Program-made: the position numbers and the translations under genes
Source: Clostridia bacterium
GTDB lineage: Bacteria; Bacillota; DULZ01
Assembly: GCA_012840125.1 (NCBI GenBank)
Contig: DULZ01000101.1
Span: 1 to 57,848 of the forward strand
Length of the DNA stretch: 57,848 nt
Direction of reading: 5' to 3'
The notes under the pieces: model-generated
What the model was told of the DNA's origin: nothing
The model's database searches: none
Seen by the model: only the letters and a program-made list of their open reading frames with translations
In this document: piece after piece, positions 50,963 through 57,848 of the stretch
How the letters are laid out: every line of letters starts with the position of its first letter
Numbering within the stretch: the stretch's first letter is position 1

Positions 50963-52228
50963 TCAGGCCGGCCCGTAAGCCTGGCTTAACAGCTCCACCG
51001 GGTGGACTACTTTGCCGGGCAGGCCGGCCCGGGCCAGACCGTGCCTTAATTGCATGGCGCAGGCGGGGCAGGAGGTGGCACAGATGTCAGCTTTAGTCTG
51101 TTTGATTAAATCCATTTTCCGATCCAGTATTTTCATGGATAACTCATGCTGAAAAACGCTGAAAGTGCCGGCGCCGCCGCAGCACTGGTCCTGCACCTCC
51201 ATTTCCACCAGTTGGAGGCCGGGAATGGACTGCAAAACCCGGCGGGGTTCCTGCTTGATTTTCTGGGCCCGTGCCAGGTGACAGGGATCATGATAGGTAA
51301 CCTTAAGGGGTGCCCCTTCAATTTTGGGAGGCAGCAGTTCCAGCTTTTGCACTAAGAAAGCATTGATGTCATAGATCCTGCTTTGCCAGTACCGCGCCGT
51401 TTTCTCCAAGTCCGGGTCATCCCACTCCCGGTAGAGGCCGCTCTTCAAGGTGGAGCTGCAGGAGGCACAGTCGGTGACGATATAATCCACCGGCAGGCCG
51501 GCAAATACCCGCAAGTTGGCTCTAGCCATGGCCTTGGCTTGCTCCGGCAGGCTGTTGGCGTACTGGGGCAAGCCGCAGCAATGCAGTCCCTTGGGAACAA
51601 CAACTTCACAGCCGTGGTAATTCAATACTTTGATTAAAGCCTTGGCAGTAGCGGCACCGAAGAGGTTGGTGGCGCAGCCCAGGAAATAACCTACCCGGTA
51701 GGTACGGGGTTCGGCGATCTCCTGCCGGGGCAGGGAGTCTAGCGCTGTCCGGCTGGGAATATCACCCAGGACGGTATCCCCGTGAGCCAGCTCCCCGGCC
51801 ACGGCCCGGGCCAAACCGGTAATGCGAGCGAGGCTTCTTAAGCCCGACTGCTGGAAGAAGCGAGCCCCTTTGTGGATTTTGTTCAGGTTAGAGGGCCCTG
51901 TCCAGAGGCGCTTGAACAGCCAGGTCTTGATGGACGGCTGGTACCGGCCTAAATAGGCCCGGCAGGCGGCTACGATTTCATGGACCGCAATGCCCGACGG
52001 GCAGTCGCGGGTACAGGCTTCGCAGAGCAGGCATTGATTGAATTTCGCCAGGATGGCGGCGGATGGCGCCAGCTCCCCGTCCCGCAGCATGCCTGCCATG
52101 AAGACATGGCCCCGCGGGGCGGCGTTCTCCGTGCCTATTTCCCGGAACACCGGGCACACGGAACGGCATTGGCCGCAGCGTACGCATTTTTTTAATTGAT
52201 CCTTGATGGGGGGAAGCTCATGAAACAC
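50963..52228 (-). CDS. glcF: Iron-sulfur subunit of a 2-hydroxyacid (glycolate/D-lactate) dehydrogenase
   Basis: 421 residues. Two [4Fe-4S] motifs at the N-terminus (CVRCGQCRSVCPV and CLLCEACTRDCPSG) are followed by two CCG domains, CCGLPQYANS and CCGGAGTFS. It passes electrons from the flavin subunit encoded just upstream to quinone or another carrier. Its start overlaps the glcD stop by 11 bases. In anaerobes such GlcDF pairs often oxidise D-lactate, sometimes with electron-transfer flavoproteins; no etfAB gene is in the window. Confidence 0.93.
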   Translation of the reverse strand: MFHELPPIKDQLKKCVRCGQCRSVCPVFREIGTENAAPRGHVFMAGMLRDGELAPSAAILAKFNQCLLCEACTRDCPSGIAVHEIVAACRAYLGRYQPSIKTWLFKRLWTGPSNLNKIHKGARFFQQSGLRSLARITGLARAVAGELAHGDTVLGDIPSRTALDSLPRQEIAEPRTYRVGYFLGCATNLFGAATAKALIKVLNYHGCEVVVPKGLHCCGLPQYANSLPEQAKAMARANLRVFAGLPVDYIVTDCASCSSTLKSGLYREWDDPDLEKTARYWQSRIYDINAFLVQKLELLPPKIEGAPLKVTYHDPCHLARAQKIKQEPRRVLQSIPGLQLVEMEVQDQCCGGAGTFSVFQHELSMKILDRKMDLIKQTKADICATSCPACAMQLRHGLARAGLPGKVVHPVELLSQAYGPA

Positions 52229-53654
52229 TGTCCAGACCCCCCTGCATGAGGAACACTTTTTGCGGGTTCATGATGCCTTTCGGGTCTAAAGCCTGTTTAA
52301 TCCGGGCCATCACCTGGACCGCTTCCCCGTGTTCCAGGGGCGCATATTGAGCCCGCACATGCCCGACACCGTGTTCCCCGGTGGTGGTGCCGCCCAGTTC
52401 AATAGCCAGGCGGTGAATGGCGTCCGCCAACCGGTTGGCTTTCTCCACCTCCGCCGGGTTTTCCGGGTCGATGACCGGTGCGGTATGCACGTTGCCGTCT
52501 CCGATATGCCCGTAGTTGACTACCTGCACCCCATATTGATCCCCTAGAGAGCGGATGGCTCTCAGGGTTTCCGCAACCTTGTTCAAGGGAACACTGATGT
52601 CTTCCCCGGCGAAGACCCGGCTGCCGTCGGGCCTGACCCGGGCGGCGGCGGTAGCCACCACGCCCCGGCCTTCCCAGAGCTCCGCCATTCTTTTCGGTTC
52701 CGTGGACCACTCAACTTGGGAGGCCCGGGATTTCACGATTTCGGCGATGCGGTTCCCTTCGTATTCCACGCTGGCCGGGTTGCCGTCCACTTCAAACAGC
52801 AAGATGGCCTGGGCGTTGGGCAGGTTGATTTCCGGTTTGTACATGTTGACCGCCCGGATGGCGGATTCATCAAGAATTTCAATGCCGGAAGGAAGGATGC
52901 CGTCCTGGTATACTTCCAACACTGCCGCCGGTGCATCCTCCAGCTTGGGGAAAACGGCCATGAGAATGCCCCTGGCTTTCGGCTTGGGCCAGACTCTCAA
53001 CCTGGCCTTGGTGATGACACCCAGAGTACCTTCCGAGCCGACGAACAGCTTGGTGAGATTGAGGCCGGACACATTTTTCACCGCCCGGGACTTCAATCCC
53101 CCGGTGGTAATGATCCGCCCGTCGGGGAGCACCACTTCCAGTCCTAAAACATATTGCTCCGTAGTGCCGTATTTGACGGCCCTTAAGCCGCTGGAGTTGT
53201 TGGCAATCATGCCGCCGATGGTGCACATCCTGGTACTGCCGGGATCCGGCGGGAAGAAGAGGCCGTGCTTTCCCAATTCCTTGTTCAATTCGCTATGCAC
53301 TACCCCCGGGCGTACGATGACCTGCATGTTAGCCGTATCGACTTCCTCGATGGTTTTCCAAGTGGATAGGTCCATGACGATCCCGCCTTGGACCGGTACC
53401 GCGCCGCAGGTTTCGCCGGTACCGGCTCCCCGCGGGGTAACCGGTATTCCGTGGGTGTAGGCGTAAGCCATGACCCGGGATACCTCTTCCGTGGAGCGAG
53501 GGGTTACTACCACGTCCGGCATAAACCGGTGATTGCGGGCGTGAAAGGAGCTGTCGTAAGAATAGTACAAAAGATCCAAATCTTCAGTTAATACTTTTTC
53601 CGGTCCCAACATGTTCATCATGTCTTGTCCTAATCGCTTACGGTCCACAAGCAT
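52218..53654 (-). CDS. glcD: FAD-linked subunit of a glycolate/D-lactate dehydrogenase
   Basis: 478 residues of the VAO-type flavoenzyme family. The FAD-binding core is TPRGAGTGETCGAVPVQGG and MIANNSSGLRAVKYG; the C-terminal cap has NYGHIGDGNVHTA and GEHGVGHVRAQY, with the conserved His residues of the active site. It oxidises a 2-hydroxyacid to the 2-oxoacid. ATG at 53654 is very close to GGGGG; GTG at 53648 (spacing 7) is a fair alternative. LarA in the same window could supply D-lactate. Confidence 0.93.
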   Translation of the reverse strand: MLVDRKRLGQDMMNMLGPEKVLTEDLDLLYYSYDSSFHARNHRFMPDVVVTPRSTEEVSRVMAYAYTHGIPVTPRGAGTGETCGAVPVQGGIVMDLSTWKTIEEVDTANMQVIVRPGVVHSELNKELGKHGLFFPPDPGSTRMCTIGGMIANNSSGLRAVKYGTTEQYVLGLEVVLPDGRIITTGGLKSRAVKNVSGLNLTKLFVGSEGTLGVITKARLRVWPKPKARGILMAVFPKLEDAPAAVLEVYQDGILPSGIEILDESAIRAVNMYKPEINLPNAQAILLFEVDGNPASVEYEGNRIAEIVKSRASQVEWSTEPKRMAELWEGRGVVATAAARVRPDGSRVFAGEDISVPLNKVAETLRAIRSLGDQYGVQVVNYGHIGDGNVHTAPVIDPENPAEVEKANRLADAIHRLAIELGGTTTGEHGVGHVRAQYAPLEHGEAVQVMARIKQALDPKGIMNPQKVFLMQGGLDSVS

Positions 53655-54064
53655 ACCCCCTTTTTATTCGGCCTGGGTAAACCCGTTTCATAGTTATGCA
53701 GGATAATAACTTTTTTTATTATACCTAATTTAAGAGCGCCAGGGACAGGCAACGGCGTATTGTATACTGCATACATCAACAAGGGGTTCCTGGCGGCCGG
53801 CGATTAACACCAAACGCCAGGGGACAGTCTGTCAACCAAGGGAAGAGGCCCTGGTGTATCTTTCCCCTTAACCGGCGATTCAGGTGCCCGGTTGTTAGTT
53901 TTTGATGCTTGCCAGGGAAAGAAATTCATAGGATTATAAAAAGGAAGATGGACGGCGGCCGGCCTACCGGCTTGGGCCTTGGCCGCTTTCCGGGGAAACC
54001 TGTTTGAGGCAAGGGCCGCGGCGGGTTTTGAAGCCGCCGGGCGGGCTTGGCGGGGGGAGGTAGC
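53655..54064. promoter_or_regulatory. Divergent gap between glcD and the molybdoenzyme gene, with an inverted repeat
   Basis: About 410 bases without a gene. TGTAT-ACTGC-ATACA (53761-53775) is a dyad resembling FadR/LldR-type GntR sites. A minus-strand TATAAT near 53721-53716 may be the glcD -10. Several GC-rich inverted segments (CCGGC, GCCGC) occur near 53960-54050, before the GGGGGGAGG ribosome site of the next gene. Confidence 0.4.
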
Positions 54065-56341
54065 ATGAAAGATCCGGTGCGGATTGTGCCAACTACTTGT
54101 GTGCATAACTGCGGGGGCCTGTGTCTCCTATACGCTCATGTGGAGGACGGGGTGATAACCCGCATTACTTCCGATGAAAGGGCGGCACGGGACCCGGCGG
54201 TGCCGCCGCTTAAGGCCTGTCTCAAAGGACGGGCCCAGCGAAACAGGGTTTATCATCCCGACCGGCTCAAGTATCCCATGCAGCGGGTGGGCAAGCGGGG
54301 GGAAGGGAAATTCGCCAGGATATCCTGGGATAAAGCGTTGGACATTATTGCGGCTGAACTGCAGCGCATCAAAGAGCACTACGGCAATGAATCCATCTAT
54401 GTCATGTACGGTACCGGTGTTTACGGCCAGATCAGCCAGGCCTGGCTCACGCCTGAGTTTGGCGGCGCCTTGCCTCGTTTCCTGAATATGTTCGGCGGCT
54501 TCCTGAGTTATTACAATACTTACAGTTCCGCCTGCTACACCACGGCCGCCTATTATACCTTTGGGGAGACAGCCGGGAACAGCCCCGATGACCTGGTCAA
54601 CGCCAGGCTTATTGTCCTCTTTGCGGATAACCCGGCCGAAACCGCCATGGGCGGCGCCAACAGGTATTATTACCTGAGGAAGGCCAGGGAAGCCGGGGCC
54701 AGGATCATTGTGGTGGATCCCAGGTACAGCGACACGGCGGCCGCCGTGGCTGACGAGTGGATTCCCATCCGGCCCACCACCGACAATGCTTTGCTGGATG
54801 CTTTGGCTTATGTGATCCTGCAGGAAGGGCTCCATGACCGGGAGTTTTTGGACAAGTACTGCCTCGGTTTTGACGAGGAGCACATGCCGCCGGGTGTCCC
54901 GCCGGGGAATTCCTATCAGAGCTACATTTTAGGTCTGGGTGAGGATCAAACCCCCAAAACCCCGGAGTGGGCTGCCCGGATTACCGGGGTGCCGGTGGAG
55001 ACCATTACGCGCCTGGCGCGGCAAATCGGCACCATGAAACCCTGCTGCTTGCTGCAAGGACTGGGCTGGCAGCGCCACGCTTATGGGGAGCAGCCTGCCA
55101 GGGCCTTGCCGGTACTGGCCGCCATGACCGGCAACATCGGTATTCCCGGCGGGGGACCGGGATTAAGGACCGGGGGCCATACGGTGACCATGGGATGGAT
55201 GCCGGCGGGGGAAAACCCGGTAAAAGCGGCCATTCCCTGTTTCATGTGGCCTGATGCCATCCTAAGGGGACAGGAAATGACGGCGGCGGACGGCGTCAGA
55301 GGTGTGGCCAAACTATCCACCAATATCAAAATGATTTGGAACTACGGGAGCAATACGTTAATCAACCAGCATGCGGATATCAACGGGACGGCGGCGATCC
55401 TGGCCGATGACAGCAAATGTGAATTCATCCTGGTGCACGATGTTTTTCTCACCCCCAGCGCCCGTTTTGCCGATATCCTGCTGCCGGATGTGACTCATTT
55501 TGAAAGGGAGGATATTGTCACTTTCTCCGGCGGGACCGCTTACGCCATCTATCACCAGAAGGCTATCGAGCCCCTGTACGAGTGCCGCAGCGTCTACCAG
55601 GTGTGCAGTGCTTTGGCGGAACGCCTGGGTTTCGGCCGGCAGTATACGGAAGGCAAGACGGAGCAGGATTGGCTGCGGGAATGTGTGGCCGTGGCGAGAC
55701 GGACCCACCCTGATTTCCCCACCTTTGAAGAGTTCCGGCGGCAGGGGATTTACCGGCTCGTGCCGGAAAAGCCACGCATTGCCTTTGCAGCGCAGGTTAG
55801 AGACCCGGAGCGCCATCCTTTTCCTACACCCTCCGGCAAAATCGAGATTTTCTCCCCCCGCTTGTGGGCCATGAACAACCCGCGGGAAATCCCGGCTATT
55901 CCCAAATACATTCCTGCCTGGGAAGGGCCGGAGGACTCCTTGCGAGGGAAATATTCCCTGCAGCTGATCGGGCACCATGATAAGCGGCAGGTCCATTCCA
56001 CTTTTGACCAGGTGCCCTGGCTGCAAGAGACGGCCCGGCAGGAGCTGTGGATGAACCCGGCGGATGCAGCTAAAAGGGGTATCCGGGATGGAGACCTGGT
56101 GCGGGTCTTTAATGACCGGGGGGAAGTGATCTTGCCGGTGAAGGTGACCCCCCGGATCATGCCGCAAGTGGTGAGCATGCCCCAAGGCGCCTGGTGGACC
56201 CCCGATGCTCATGGGGTAGACCGGGGAGGTTGTATTAATGTGCTGACTAAATACCGTCCTACGCCTTTGGCCCGGGGCAACCCCCAGCATACCAATTTGG
56301 TAGAGGTGGCAAAGGCCGGGGGCCAAGAGGCAGGGAGGTGA
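54065..56341 (+). CDS. Molybdopterin oxidoreductase catalytic subunit (DmsA/PhsA type)
   Basis: About 758 residues. The N-terminal iron-sulfur motif is CVHNCGGLC with a fourth Cys in LKACLKGR. The molybdopterin fold follows with WDKALDIIAAELQ, and NTYSSACYTTAAYY covers the region of the Mo ligand, probably Ser as in DMSO reductases. C-terminal segments such as MNPADAAKRGIRDGD belong to the dinucleotide-binding domain. No twin-arginine signal is present, so it should stay in the cytoplasm. ATG at 54065 lies 4 bases after GGGGGAGG. The electron acceptor or donor is not predictable. Confidence 0.9.
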   Translation: MKDPVRIVPTTCVHNCGGLCLLYAHVEDGVITRITSDERAARDPAVPPLKACLKGRAQRNRVYHPDRLKYPMQRVGKRGEGKFARISWDKALDIIAAELQRIKEHYGNESIYVMYGTGVYGQISQAWLTPEFGGALPRFLNMFGGFLSYYNTYSSACYTTAAYYTFGETAGNSPDDLVNARLIVLFADNPAETAMGGANRYYYLRKAREAGARIIVVDPRYSDTAAAVADEWIPIRPTTDNALLDALAYVILQEGLHDREFLDKYCLGFDEEHMPPGVPPGNSYQSYILGLGEDQTPKTPEWAARITGVPVETITRLARQIGTMKPCCLLQGLGWQRHAYGEQPARALPVLAAMTGNIGIPGGGPGLRTGGHTVTMGWMPAGENPVKAAIPCFMWPDAILRGQEMTAADGVRGVAKLSTNIKMIWNYGSNTLINQHADINGTAAILADDSKCEFILVHDVFLTPSARFADILLPDVTHFEREDIVTFSGGTAYAIYHQKAIEPLYECRSVYQVCSALAERLGFGRQYTEGKTEQDWLRECVAVARRTHPDFPTFEEFRRQGIYRLVPEKPRIAFAAQVRDPERHPFPTPSGKIEIFSPRLWAMNNPREIPAIPKYIPAWEGPEDSLRGKYSLQLIGHHDKRQVHSTFDQVPWLQETARQELWMNPADAAKRGIRDGDLVRVFNDRGEVILPVKVTPRIMPQVVSMPQGAWWTPDAHGVDRGGCINVLTKYRPTPLARGNPQHTNLVEVAKAGGQEAGR

Positions 56342-56345
56342 AGGA

Positions 56346-56927
56346 ATGGGCAAAAGGCAGCTTGGTTTTTACCTGGACCAGCAGCACTGTACCGGGTGCG
56401 CCACCTGCCAGGTGGCATGCAAGGATAAGCATGATTTGCCGCCGGGACAGTTTTTCCGCCGTGTTTGGGAAACAGTCGGCGGGAGCTTTCGAGCAAAGGG
56501 TGAGACGGTGAAGGCCGGGGTTTATGCTTACTGGGTCTCCTTGAGCTGCAACCATTGCCGGGCGCCTCTGTGTGTCGATCACTGCCCCGCCGGCGCCATG
56601 CAAAAAAGGGAAGCAGACGGCATTGTCTTCGTAGACCGGGACCGGTGTATTGGCTGCCGCCGTTGTGCTGCCGGCTGTCCCTACGGTGCCCCGGTGTATG
56701 ACCCGGGTGAGGGCAAGACCGGCAAGTGTGATTTCTGCCGGGATTTGCTGGCCCGGGGAAAACCGCCTGCCTGCGTGGCAGCGTGCCCTAACGGGGCTTT
56801 GGATTGGGGCCCGGTGGAGGAACTGGCAGCACAATACGGGGGTGTTAACGGGATCAAAGGGATGCCGGACCCCGCCGTTACTTTACCGTCCCTGCTGCTT
56901 AAACCCCACCGGGATGCCGCCCTCTAA
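56346..56927 (+). CDS. Four-cluster ferredoxin subunit (DmsB type)
   Basis: 193 residues with four [4Fe-4S] motifs: CTGCATCQVACKD, CNHCRAPLCVDHC, CIGCRRCAAGCPYG and CDFCRDLL/ACVAACPNGA. This is the electron-wire subunit of DmsA-type enzymes and is translated 4 bases after the catalytic gene (GGAGGTGAAGGAATG). The family usually has a third, membrane-anchor subunit (DmsC/NrfD), which is absent here, so the pair may be soluble. Confidence 0.93.
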   Translation: MGKRQLGFYLDQQHCTGCATCQVACKDKHDLPPGQFFRRVWETVGGSFRAKGETVKAGVYAYWVSLSCNHCRAPLCVDHCPAGAMQKREADGIVFVDRDRCIGCRRCAAGCPYGAPVYDPGEGKTGKCDFCRDLLARGKPPACVAACPNGALDWGPVEELAAQYGGVNGIKGMPDPAVTLPSLLLKPHRDAAL

Positions 56928-57020
56928 AGGGCGGCCGCCGGCAGGCGGCGGGCCGGGAGCCCTAGGGCCCACCGGCCGGAAGATCATTTTATAGGCTGGT
57001 GTTGAGGTGCTTCTTTGTGG

Positions 57021-57026
57021 TATAAT
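57021..57026 (+). promoter_or_regulatory. Possible -10 element of scfA
   Basis: A perfect TATAAT 36 bases before the scfA start. The -35 is unclear: TTGAGG lies only 13 bases upstream, and GGTGTT sits at the normal spacing. Confidence 0.45.
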
Positions 57027-57062
57027 AATGCAGGCATCTTTTTGGAATGAGGAGGAGAAAGT

Positions 57063-57203
57063 GTGAAAAAACATATTGTGACTGTGGCTGCGCCGAAGCT
57101 GCAGGAAACGGCTAAGACCGGAGGATGCGGGCGGTGCAAAGTCTCCTGTCAATCAGCTTGCAAAACTTCCTGCACCGTAGGCAACCAGGTATGTGCCAGA
57201 TAA
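57063..57203 (+). CDS. scfA: SCIFF peptide (six cysteines in forty-five residues)
   Basis: 46 residues: MKKHIVTVAAPKLQETAKTG followed by a region with six cysteines at positions 22, 25, 29, 33, 37 and 44, including CQSACKTSCTVGNQVC. This matches the near-universal clostridial SCIFF ribosomal peptide, which ScfB modifies by thioether links. The GTG at 57063 follows GGAGGAG. ScfB is encoded 55 bases downstream. The biological role of the product is not established. Confidence 0.95.
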   Translation: MKKHIVTVAAPKLQETAKTGGCGRCKVSCQSACKTSCTVGNQVCAR

Positions 57204-57207
57204 AGGA

Positions 57208-57237
57208 AAAAGGCCCCGGCTCGTCGGGCCTTTCTTT
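57208..57237 (+). terminator. Partial terminator between scfA and scfB
   Basis: AAAGGCCC (57209-57216) pairs with GGGCCTTT (57226-57233), then CTTT. It would raise the ratio of precursor peptide to enzyme transcript. Confidence 0.65.
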
Positions 57238-57258
57238 ATGCTTGTTTGAGGAGGAACC

Positions 57259-57848
57259 ATGATGGAGTACCGGTTTAACACCAAGAATTGGGATAAGGAT
57301 CTGCACCTGTTTACCTATAAAGACCTGAATATCCTGCTGGACGTTAACAGCGGTGCCGTGCATGTCATTGATGACCTGACGAAAGCAGTGCTGGAACTCT
57401 TAAAAGAATTCCGGGGTGACGGGGAGCGGGTGCTGGAGGCTGGCCGGGACCGTTATCCTGCCGGGGAGATGGAGGAGATCCTGCATGAGTTGCAGGGGCT
57501 GGCACGAGATGGGCTTTTATTTACCGAAGATTCTCCCACGGTGCCCTGGACGGCCCATGAGAAAATAATCAAATCCCTCTGCCTGCATGTGGCCCACGAC
57601 TGCAATTTGCGCTGCCGTTACTGTTTTGCCGGCACCGGGGAGTACAGCGGTCCCCGGGGGCTCATGCCCCTGGAAGTGGGCCAAGCCGCCCTGGATTTCC
57701 TGCTGGCTCATGCGGGGGCCCGGCCCACGGTGGAAGTGGACTTTTTCGGCGGGGAACCCCTCCTGAACATGCCGGTGGTACGGGAGTTGATCTCTTACGG
57801 GAAAGAAGCGGCTCGCCGGGCCGGGAAAACCATCGATTTTACCCTTAC
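57259..57848 (+). CDS. scfB: SCIFF maturase, radical SAM/SPASM protein (5' part, runs off the window)
   Basis: About 196 residues are visible. The first 100 (MEYRFNTKNWDKDLHLFTYK onward) form the RiPP-recognition-like N-terminal region that grips the ScfA leader; then CNLRCRYCFAG is the radical SAM motif, and FFGGEPLLN the SAM-binding GGEP. The auxiliary SPASM clusters lie beyond the window end. It forms thioether bonds in ScfA. ATG at 57259 or 57262 follows GAGGAGG; the latter has better spacing. Confidence 0.93.
   Translation, partial: MMEYRFNTKNWDKDLHLFTYKDLNILLDVNSGAVHVIDDLTKAVLELLKEFRGDGERVLEAGRDRYPAGEMEEILHELQGLARDGLLFTEDSPTVPWTAHEKIIKSLCLHVAHDCNLRCRYCFAGTGEYSGPRGLMPLEVGQAALDFLLAHAGARPTVEVDFFGGEPLLNMPVVRELISYGKEAARRAGKTIDFTL

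Noticed and set aside
1-57848. CRISPR arrays or complete insertion sequences
   Set aside because: No regularly spaced repeats and no transposase gene were seen.

Overview
The window looks like chromosome from an anaerobic, endospore-forming member of the Clostridia (Bacillota), possibly a thermophile or acetogen relative; that placement is inference. The support is a spore photoproduct lyase, a SPOCS/DUF3794 spore protein, the SCIFF peptide scfA with its radical SAM partner scfB, a double-cubane cluster protein with its ATP-dependent activator, rubredoxin-type redox proteins, consensus sigma-A promoters and strong AGGAGG ribosome sites. GTG and TTG starts are frequent, so many starts below were set by Shine-Dalgarno spacing.

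Layout. 1-126 is the 3' end (domains V and VI) of a group II intron. 0.25-3.4 kb holds a small membrane protein, splB, a UbiA prenyltransferase and a CPBP protease. 3.4-14.3 kb is a minus-strand purine operon, purL-E-B-C-F-M-N-D, without purH or purK; its PurL carries Gly where the glutaminase nucleophile Cys should be. 14.4-23.4 kb has a divergent LysR regulator, a HAD protein, an MFS carrier, a radical SAM/SPASM protein, a GntR-ABC operon, a P1 peptidase and a MarR-MATE pair. 23.6-31.5 kb is a complete Wadjet (Jet) anti-plasmid SMC operon in the order jetD-A-B-C, followed by a frameshifted MNT nucleotidyltransferase and a Sir2 deacylase.

33.0-41.9 kb carries larA, trpP with a GAG-repeat TRAP-like site over its start, an amidase, an NMT1/SsuABC-type ABC transporter, thpR, bioY under a BirA operator, and two rubredoxin-domain proteins. 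A tRNA-Gly(CCC) at 41.97 kb is followed by an AT-richer three-gene cassette (42.35-43.89 kb). It encodes an unrecognised protein, a gene interrupted by an in-frame TGA, and a HEPN-like protein, and is the best candidate here for an undescribed accessory system.

44.1-50.9 kb contains a small membrane protein, a DUF3825 protein, a ComEC-like metallo-beta-lactamase lipoprotein with DUF3006, the activator/double-cubane pair, a 54-residue CxxC protein, and a probable spore-envelope group. 51-53.7 kb encodes a GlcF/GlcD-type 2-hydroxyacid dehydrogenase, which could work with LarA in lactate use. 54.1-56.9 kb encodes a soluble-looking DmsAB-type molybdoenzyme without an anchor. The window ends inside scfB.
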